Source of the DNA: Acidobacteriota bacterium
GTDB taxonomy: Bacteria > Acidobacteriota > Vicinamibacteria > Vicinamibacterales > SCN-69-37
NCBI GenBank assembly: GCA_021824055.1
Contig: JAKALV010000035.1
Coordinates: 1 to 18,696 of the forward strand
Direction of reading: 5' to 3'
Length of the DNA stretch: 18,696 nucleotides
The notes beneath the pieces were generated by a model. That model was not told where the DNA came from. It was given only the letters and a program-made list of their open reading frames with translations, and did not search any database. Made by a program: the position numbers and the translations under genes. Positions 13,033-18,696 of this stretch are shown here, in pieces (positions within the stretch are counted from its first letter, which is position 1; each line of letters begins with the position of its first letter).

Positions 13033-16000
13033 CTATTTCTCGCTCAACCAGATGTCTTCGAGCACGCGGAACGTCTGAGTTCCGATCTCCTTGCCGCCAA
13101 CACTCACGGAAATCCGGTACACCCCCGGCTGCGCCAGGCGGCCGCCGCCCTGGCAGCCACCGCCGCCAAAGCCGCCACCGCCGCCACGGCCACCCGTGGG
13201 CGGCGCCGCGATCGGCGTGCTGCACAGATCCCACTGCCACCGGTTCAGCCCTGCCATCGACGGCGTGGTCTGCGTGCGGTATTCCTTGTCGGTGGCCGTG
13301 TCGGTGATGGTGATCTTCGCGTCGCCGCCGGCGGCTTTGAGGTAGAACGCGATCGCCGTCCCGCGCGGCGCGTTCTCACCCTGCCACCACTTGTCACCCG
13401 GGATCTCCGTGCCGACGCGGCGGTCGGTCTTCCACGCCACGGCATCGCGGGTCGGCAGCAGGGCCGCGTCCTTCGCGAGCTGCTCGTCCGTCATCTGCTC
13501 GAGCGCCGTGATGTCGTCCATGATCCACACGGCGCGCGAGTGCGTCGCCAGAATCAAGTCGTGCTCGCGCGGGTGCACGAGCACTTCATCGGTGCGGCCG
13601 GTCGGCAGGTTCGGCATGAACTTGTGCCAGTTCTTCCCCTCGTTGAGCGAGATGAAGAAGCCGAGTTCGGTCGGCGCGTAGAACAGGTTCTTGTTCACCG
13701 GATCCTGACGGATTGAGTTGACGTTGCCGAGCACGGGCAGGTCGCCCGACATCGACGTCCATGTCTTGCCGTAGTCGGTGGTCTTGAAGACGTACGGTTT
13801 CAGGTCGTTGTTGCGATGGCCGTCGAGCGCAGCGTAGGCCGTGCCCGCGTCGTACCAGGACGCTTCGAGACCCGACACGTAGTACTCATGGTTGACGCCG
13901 GGAATGTTCTTGCCGACCTCTTCCCAGTTGACGCCGCCGTCACGGCTGACCTGGATATTGCCGTCATCGGTTCCCGCCCAAAGGATGCCGGGCAATACGG
14001 GCGACTCCGCCATCTCGGTCATCGTGCCGAACTCGTTGGCCACGTAGCCGTCGTTCTTCGACAGGATGCAGGGTTCGCCGGGACCCGCGCTGCGGCCACG
14101 GCCGCCGCCGCGGCCGCCGGCGACCTCGGGCGGCGCCGGCGCACCGGCCGGCGGCGCATAGCCGCACGCGGGCGTGTCGTACTTCACGTTCATGATCGAT
14201 CGGGCGTTGAGATCGATGCCCTTGCCGAGTTCCTTGGTGGTCGTCCACGTGTCGCCACGATCGCGCGAGATGTAGAGCGAGCGTCCGCCGAGGTACACGA
14301 TCATGGTGTTGAACGGCGAGAGGCGGATCGGCGAGTTCCAGTTGAACGCGATGACCGCGTCCGGAATGGGATTCAGGATGTTGCCGCGTCCGGGGCCGGC
14401 GCCGAAGCCACCGCCGCCGGCCGCACCGCCGCGTCCGCCGCTGAGGCCGGCCGAGGGACGGATGCTGCGCACTTCGCCGGTGTCGTAGTTGTAGCGCTGG
14501 ATGCCGGCGTTCTGCGACTCGGTGTAGAAGATGTCCGGGTTCTCGCGATCGATCTGGCTCTGGAAGCCGTCACCGCCGCCGACGCTTTGCCACATCCACA
14601 TGCGGATGCCGCTGCCGTTGCGCACCGAACTCGGCCCGCACCACGAGCCGTTGTCCTGCAGGCCCGTGCACACGCGATACGGATGCCGGTTGTCGGCCGA
14701 GGCGTGATACGCGAGCCCCGCGGACCACAGGCGCGGCGACTCCCACTTCTCGCCGCCATCCCACGTGATGTCGAGCGAGCCGTCGTTGCCGTACATCACG
14801 TGCTTGCTGTTGAGCGGGTCGATCCAGATCGCGTGGTTGTCCACGTGGCCCATGTTGTTGAGGCCGGTCCACGTCGTGCCGCCGTCGATCGATTTGGTCG
14901 GACCGACGCCGCCCAGATACACGGTGTCGCAGTTGTTCGGATCGACGCGGATCTGGCTGAAGTACATCGGGCGCTGGTTCTCGTTGGACTGGAACGTCCA
15001 CGTCCGACCCTTGTCGATGGACTTGAACACGCCGGAGTACTGCGGATTCGGCACCTGGTTGCCACGGCCGCCGCGGCCCTGGCCACCGGCGGCTGGCGCA
15101 CCGGCCGCGCCCGCGCGTCCGACGGGAGTGGCCGGGGGCGCCGGCGTGACGGCGGCGGCTGGCGCCGCGGCCCCGGCCGGCTCCTTGTCGAGCGCGGCTT
15201 CGATCTGGGCGTAGATCACGTTCGGCTGCGCCTTGCAGAAGTCGAGCCCCACGCGGCCGAGCGTGCCCTTGGGCAGACCGGGCGCCGTGACCTTCATCCA
15301 CTTCTTGCCGCCGTCCACACTTTGATAAATGCCGCTGCCCGGGCCGCCGCCGTTGAAGCCCCACGCGGTGCGCTCGCGCTGATACATTGCCGCCCACAGG
15401 TTCAGCGGATTGGCCGGATTGATCGCGAGTTCGGTGGCGCTGGTGTACTCATCGACATAGAGCGTCTTGTTCCACGTCTTGCCGCCGTCGGTGGTCATGA
15501 AGACGCCGCGCTCGGCATTCGAGCCGTACAAGTAGCCGCCCACCGCGATCCACGCGATGTTCGGATCGCGCGGGTGGATGATCACGCGGCCGAGCGTCTG
15601 CGCGTCCTTGAACCCCACGTTCGTGAACGTCTTGCCGCCGTCGGTGCTCTTGTAGAGCCCGTCGCCGTACGACGTCGTCTGCCGATTGTTCGCCTCGCCC
15701 GTGGCAACGTACAGGATGTCGGGATTTGACGGGGCGATCGCGATGTCGGCGATCGATGCCGAGCCGTAGGTATCGAAGATGGACGTGAACGTCGTGCCGT
15801 TGTTCGTGGTCTTCACCACGCCGCCGACGGCGAACCCGATGTAGTAGGTGGACGGGTTCTTCTCGTCGACCGCGATGTCATCGATGCGGCCGCCCTGACC
15901 GACCGGGCCGATCGAGCGCCAACGGAATCCGCGCAACAGCGGATCGTCGGGCGTGTTGATGAGCGCCGCGGGTGGGGCCGGCGGCGCCTGTTGGGCGACG

Positions 16001-16077
16001 ACTTTCGAAATCAGCGGCGAGGCAAGGGCAACGAGTCCCAGGGCGTAGACCAGGGATCGGACAGACGACTGACGCAT
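13033..16077 (-). CDS. Second secreted BNR/sortilin-like beta-propeller protein (1014 aa)
   Basis: ATG 16077 follows GGAGGT by eight bases and opens a signal peptide (MRQSSVRSLVYALGLVALAS ending at VVAQQ); the longer frame upstream is octamer repeat. The N-terminal RWRSIGPVGQGGRIDDIAV parallels the paralogue's YRLVGPSRGGRVTTV. Asp-box motifs recur through the protein (TDGGKTF, TDGGKTW, VDGGKKW, IDKGRTW, IDGGTTW, WDGGEKW, RDRGDTW, RDGGVNW, TDYGKTW). Four Gly/Ala/Pro/Arg-rich linkers sit at about 15060-15180, 14380-14450, 14085-14165 and 13125-13210. The end has PGVYRISVSVGG, an Ig-like strand pair as in the paralogue. Probably periplasmic or outer surface; ligand unknown. No catalytic sialidase residues are recognised. 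Confidence 0.88.
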   Translation of the reverse strand: MRQSSVRSLVYALGLVALASPLISKVVAQQAPPAPPAALINTPDDPLLRGFRWRSIGPVGQGGRIDDIAVDEKNPSTYYIGFAVGGVVKTTNNGTTFTSIFDTYGSASIADIAIAPSNPDILYVATGEANNRQTTSYGDGLYKSTDGGKTFTNVGFKDAQTLGRVIIHPRDPNIAWIAVGGYLYGSNAERGVFMTTDGGKTWNKTLYVDEYTSATELAINPANPLNLWAAMYQRERTAWGFNGGGPGSGIYQSVDGGKKWMKVTAPGLPKGTLGRVGLDFCKAQPNVIYAQIEAALDKEPAGAAAPAAAVTPAPPATPVGRAGAAGAPAAGGQGRGGRGNQVPNPQYSGVFKSIDKGRTWTFQSNENQRPMYFSQIRVDPNNCDTVYLGGVGPTKSIDGGTTWTGLNNMGHVDNHAIWIDPLNSKHVMYGNDGSLDITWDGGEKWESPRLWSAGLAYHASADNRHPYRVCTGLQDNGSWCGPSSVRNGSGIRMWMWQSVGGGDGFQSQIDRENPDIFYTESQNAGIQRYNYDTGEVRSIRPSAGLSGGRGGAAGGGGFGAGPGRGNILNPIPDAVIAFNWNSPIRLSPFNTMIVYLGGRSLYISRDRGDTWTTTKELGKGIDLNARSIMNVKYDTPACGYAPPAGAPAPPEVAGGRGGGRGRSAGPGEPCILSKNDGYVANEFGTMTEMAESPVLPGILWAGTDDGNIQVSRDGGVNWEEVGKNIPGVNHEYYVSGLEASWYDAGTAYAALDGHRNNDLKPYVFKTTDYGKTWTSMSGDLPVLGNVNSIRQDPVNKNLFYAPTELGFFISLNEGKNWHKFMPNLPTGRTDEVLVHPREHDLILATHSRAVWIMDDITALEQMTDEQLAKDAALLPTRDAVAWKTDRRVGTEIPGDKWWQGENAPRGTAIAFYLKAAGGDAKITITDTATDKEYRTQTTPSMAGLNRWQWDLCSTPIAAPPTGGRGGGGGFGGGGCQGGGRLAQPGVYRISVSVGGKEIGTQTFRVLEDIWLSEK

Positions 16078-16130
16078 TGGACAGACCTCCAGGCAGGAAT
16101 GGCAAAAACCGACTAATCCTACAGCAACTC

Positions 16131-16290
16131 GCAGTGAGGCAGTGGGGCAGTGAGGCAGTTGGGCAGTGAGGCAATGAGGCAGTGAGGCAATGCCTTTCAT
16201 TGCCCCATTGCCCCATTGCCCCATTGCCCCATTGCCCCATTGCCCCACTGCCCCACTGCCTCATTGCCCCACTTGCCTTATTGCCCCACT
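16131..16290. repeat. Large inverted repeat made of CATTGCCC-type octamers
   Basis: The left arm (16131-16192) is eight GGCAGTGA/GGCAATGA octamers. The right arm (16198-16290) is their complement, about eleven CCCCATTG/CCCCACTG units. The centre GGCAATG (16186-16192), CCTTT, CATTGCC (16198-16204) is perfect, and pairing continues in phase for most of the left arm with a mismatch about every eight bases. It lies between boxR's stop and the start of the BNR gene, both on the minus strand, and may end boxR transcription. Confidence 0.9.
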
Positions 16291-16305
16291 TGGGACCTGG
16301 GAGTG

Positions 16306-17049
16306 TTAGTTACCGAGGCGGTCTGTGACCCTGTCGACGGCTTCAGACACGGTGAGACCCGCGGTGTCGACGGTCAGGTCGGACTTGGCGTACAACGACT
16401 CACGGCGCGCGACGAGGTCGCGCAGGGCTTCGCGCGCCTGCGGGTGCTGGCGCATCGGGCGCCGGTCGCCCTGGTGCACCACGCGGTCCCAGTAGTCGGA
16501 CGGCCGCGCGCGCAGCCACACCGTCGTCGCCGTGTGGCGCAGCAGCGTGAACGCATCCGGGGACGTGACGAGGCCGCCGCCGACGGCAATGACCATCGGC
16601 GCGGGCTCGGCGAGCAGTTCTCCGAGGACCTCCCGCTCGACGCGGCGGTAGTACTGCTCGCCATGCAGCGAGAAGATCTCACCCAGGGCGAGCCCCGCGC
16701 GATCTTCGATGCGCCGGTCCAGTTCGACGAAGGGCACGCGCAGCCGCCGCGCGAGTCGCTTTCCGATCGATGTCTTGCCGGCGCCCCGCAGGCCCAGCAG
16801 CGCGATGGGCTTCGCACGCACCGGGGCGCCGTCGGTCGTGACCAGCTCGGCCGGCGTGGTGTGCAACGCCTCGGCCAGATGCGCGAGCCGGCGCACCGAG
16901 ATGTTCGCGCGGCCCGACTCGACGTCCATCAGAAACCTCGTGGAGAGCCCCGATGCGTCCGCGAGCGCGCGGAGGGTCAGGCCGCGCGCCTGGCGAAGGT
17001 CGCGGGCGCGGTGGCCGAGGGTTTCGAGCAGGCGAGCGGCGGCATCCAT
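16306..17049 (-). CDS. boxR: BoxR/BzdR-type regulator of benzoyl-CoA catabolism
   Basis: This protein has 247 residues in two domains. Residues about 13-66 form an XRE helix-turn-helix (LRQARGLTLRALADASGLSTRFLMDVESGRANISVRRLAHLAEAL). Residues about 82-247 resemble shikimate kinase, with the Walker A loop GLRGAGKTS (86-94), ELD (109-111) and VGGGLV (156-161). In Azoarcus BzdR and BoxR the kinase-like domain binds benzoyl-CoA instead of making shikimate-3-phosphate, and the protein represses the benzoate genes until that effector appears. It is shorter than BzdR (about 300) because the linker is short. Divergence from boxC across a 107-bp gap with a large palindrome supports the role. A genuine shikimate kinase fusion is possible but less likely. 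Confidence 0.85.
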   Translation of the reverse strand: MDAAARLLETLGHRARDLRQARGLTLRALADASGLSTRFLMDVESGRANISVRRLAHLAEALHTTPAELVTTDGAPVRAKPIALLGLRGAGKTSIGKRLARRLRVPFVELDRRIEDRAGLALGEIFSLHGEQYYRRVEREVLGELLAEPAPMVIAVGGGLVTSPDAFTLLRHTATTVWLRARPSDYWDRVVHQGDRRPMRQHPQAREALRDLVARRESLYAKSDLTVDTAGLTVSEAVDRVTDRLGN

Positions 17050-17058
17050 TGTCAGCCG

Positions 17059-17094
17059 GTCAGGCGATGTGCAGTATACCGCTCATGGCCTGAC
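17059..17094. promoter_or_regulatory. 36-bp palindrome, probable BoxR operator over boxR promoter
   Basis: Centred between 17076 and 17077, the arms pair at 15 of 18 positions: GTCAGGC, ATG, GC and GTA on the left match TAC, GC, CAT and GCCTGAC on the right. It includes one TGCA, a word reported in BzdR operators. On the minus strand TATACT (17078-17073) is a good -10 for boxR and lies in its centre. It ends nine bases before the boxR start. Confidence 0.65.
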
Positions 17095-17100
17095 GATTGA

Positions 17101-17112
17101 GCACTATATTGC
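17101..17112. promoter_or_regulatory. Second operator-like half palindrome over boxC -10
   Basis: GCACTATATTGC pairs at 10 of 12 bases and resembles the centre of the larger palindrome, GCAGTATACCGC, exactly 30 bp away (about three helical turns). On the plus strand TATATT at 17105-17110 is a plausible -10 for boxC with a leader of about 40 bases; the -35 is weak. Confidence 0.45.
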
Positions 17113-17156
17113 GTTGACTTAAACCCGACCGCGCCGGTAGCATTTGAGGAAACCCA

Positions 17157-18696
17157 TGGCCACAGCTGTCTCCAAGATCGGTCCCGTGTCTTTTGATACC
17201 CATCCGAGCAAGTACCGTCACTGGAAACTGACCTTTGACGGGCCCATCGCCACGCTGGGCATGGACGTGCAGGAAGATGCCGGCCTGTCGCCCGACTACA
17301 AGCTGAAGCTGAACTCCTACGATCTGGGCGTGGACATCGAGCTCGCCGACGCGCTTCAGCGCATCCGGTTCGAGCATCCCGAGACGCACACGGTGGTCGT
17401 GACGAGCGCGCGGGACCGGATCTTCTGCGCCGGCGCGAACATCTTCATGCTGCGCGGCTCCACGCATTCATGGAAGGTCAACTTCTGCAAGTTCACCAAC
17501 GAGACGCGCCTCGGCATGGAAGACGCCAGCGAGAACTCCGGGATCAAGTTCCTGGCGGCGCTGAACGGGATCTGCGCGGGCGGCGGGTACGAGCTGGCGC
17601 TCGCCTGCGACGAGATCGTGCTGGTCGACGACTCGAACTCCGCGGTCAGCCTGCCGGAAACGGCGCTGCTGGCGGTGTTGCCGGGCACGGGCGGCCTGAC
17701 GCGCGTGGTGGACAAGCGCCGCGTGCGGCGCGATCTGGCCGATATCTTCGGCACGCTCGCCGAGGGCGTCAAGGGCAAGCGCGCGGTCGACTGGCGTCTC
17801 GTCGACGCGGTCTATCCGGCGAGCAAGTTCAAGGAGGCCGTGAAGGAGCGCGCGCTGAAGATGGCTGCAGCGTCCGATCGCCCGTCGAGCGGCCCGGGCG
17901 TCGCGCTCAATCCGCTGAACGGCCGCATATCCGAGAACGGGAGCATCGAGTATTCGTCGGTCTCGTTTGTGGTCGATCGCACGAAGCGTACCGCCACCAT
18001 CACCGTACGCGCGCCCGAGGCGCCCGTGCCCACCACCGTCGAGGCGATCCTGGCGGCCGGCGATCAGTTCTGGTCGCTTCGCGTCTTCCGCGAGCTCGAC
18101 GACGTCATCCTGCGCCTCCGCGTGAACGAGCCGGAGGTGGGCACGATCATGCTGAAGGCCGAGGGCGATCCGGCGCTCGTCATGGCGGCCGACGTCGTGC
18201 TGCTCGAGCATCAGCATCACTGGTTCGTGCGCGAAACGACCCACTTCATCAAACGCGCGCTGAAGCGCATTGATCTCACGGCGCGCAGCTTCTTCGCCAT
18301 CATCGAGCCGGGCAACGCGTTTGCCGGCACGCTGTTCGAGCTCGCGCTCGCGGCCGACCGCTCCTACATGCTCGACGATGACGACCAGGCGAACCGGATT
18401 CAGCTCTCGCCGATGAACGCGGGCGTATATCCGATGAGCAACGGCCTTTCGCGTCTCGAGGCGCGCTTCTACGGTGAACCCGCGAAGGTGGGCGAAGCGC
18501 TCGCGCACGGCGGCCCGTTCGATCCAGCCGAAGCGGTGGACGCGGCGCTCGTCACGGTGGCGCCCGACGCGATCGACTGGGACGATGAAGTGCGGATGGC
18601 GATCGAGAGCCGCACGACGCTCTCGCCCGACGCGCTCACGGGCATGGAAGCCAATCTGCGGTTCGTCGGGCCGGAAACGATGGAGACCAAGATCTT
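17157..18696 (+). CDS. boxC: 2,3-Epoxybenzoyl-CoA dihydrolase (benzoyl-CoA-dihydrodiol lyase), 3' end cut
   Basis: ATG 17157 follows TTGAGGAAACCC (GAGGA, seven bases away). The open frame runs off the window after 513 codons; BoxC proteins are about 550 residues, so only the tail is missing. BoxC opens and hydrolyses the 2,3-epoxide of benzoyl-CoA, releasing formate and an aldehyde acyl-CoA, in the aerobic box pathway. The protein is a double crotonase: the first domain has FCAGANIFMLRGS (about 90-102) for the oxyanion hole and NGICAGGGYELALACDE (137-153); the second has RSFFAIIEPGNAFAGTLFELALAADRSYML. SFDTHPSKYRHWKLTFDGP is a BoxC-specific N-terminus. boxA, boxB and the benzoate-CoA ligase are not in view and are expected to the right. 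Confidence 0.93.

Noticed and set aside
13816..15729. A 637-codon open frame on the plus strand
   Set aside because: It is antisense to the second BNR gene, is Arg/Ala/Val-rich with no domain, and its length is explained by the high third-position GC of the true gene.
16306..17049. Aromatic amino acid pathway shikimate kinase (aroK)
   Set aside because: The N-terminal XRE helix-turn-helix and divergent boxC fit BoxR/BzdR; no other shikimate genes are adjacent.
17114..17143. boxC promoter with TTGACT as -35 and TAGCAT as -10
   Set aside because: Transcription would start at about 17150, after the GAGGA ribosome-binding site, so the message would lose it.

Overview
The window is a GC-rich (roughly 65% by eye), densely coded bacterial chromosome segment. 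My best guess at the source is an Acidobacteriota relative of the Vicinamibacteria type. That is inference from three things: two very large secreted BNR/sortilin-like proteins with RGG-rich linkers, small secreted proteins of unknown function, and many short intergenic repeat arrays. No rRNA or tRNA gene is visible to prove it. I see no intact mobile element and no CRISPR array.

Layout. (1) 1-1947: the end of a pyruvate dehydrogenase operon, aceF (3' part only) and lpdA, separated by an array of GGGAATC-type units. (2) 1948-3782: a frame-broken small secreted peptide, an intact small secreted protein, and an HTH_42/AlkZ-like DNA glycosylase that probably starts at CTG. (3) 3966-7121: a secreted 11-Asp-box BNR protein. 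(4) 7121-9480: a repeat-dominated stretch with heptamer and nonamer arrays, a GTAG-REP hairpin at the start of a secreted metallo-beta-lactamase-fold hydrolase, a decayed vapBC toxin-antitoxin pair, and a family 5 uracil-DNA glycosylase. The glycosylase gene carries a REP doublet plus a nonamer array in frame. (5) 9481-12947: YhcH-family protein, cyclopropane fatty acid synthase (cfa), lipoyl synthase (lipA) and a UlaG-like hydrolase. lipA and the hydrolase diverge across only 19 bp with overlapping -10 elements. (6) 12948-16300: a hairpin terminator, a second secreted BNR protein on the minus strand, and a very large octamer inverted repeat. (7) 16306-18696: boxR (XRE HTH plus shikimate-kinase-like effector domain) diverging from boxC, with a 36-bp near-perfect palindrome between them.

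Functional links. LipA makes the lipoyl groups used by AceF and reoxidised by LpdA. BoxR/BoxC mark an aerobic benzoyl-CoA epoxidation (box) pathway whose other genes would lie beyond the right edge. The two DNA glycosylases are base-excision repair enzymes.

The most unusual content is not one gene but the repeat system. Tandem arrays of 5 to 14 copies of 7-9 bp units appear at most gene borders. Several are folded around a shared GGCAATG...CATTGCC core. Two REP types are flanked 5' by GTAG or GGAG. Repeats have entered or trimmed at least three coding regions.
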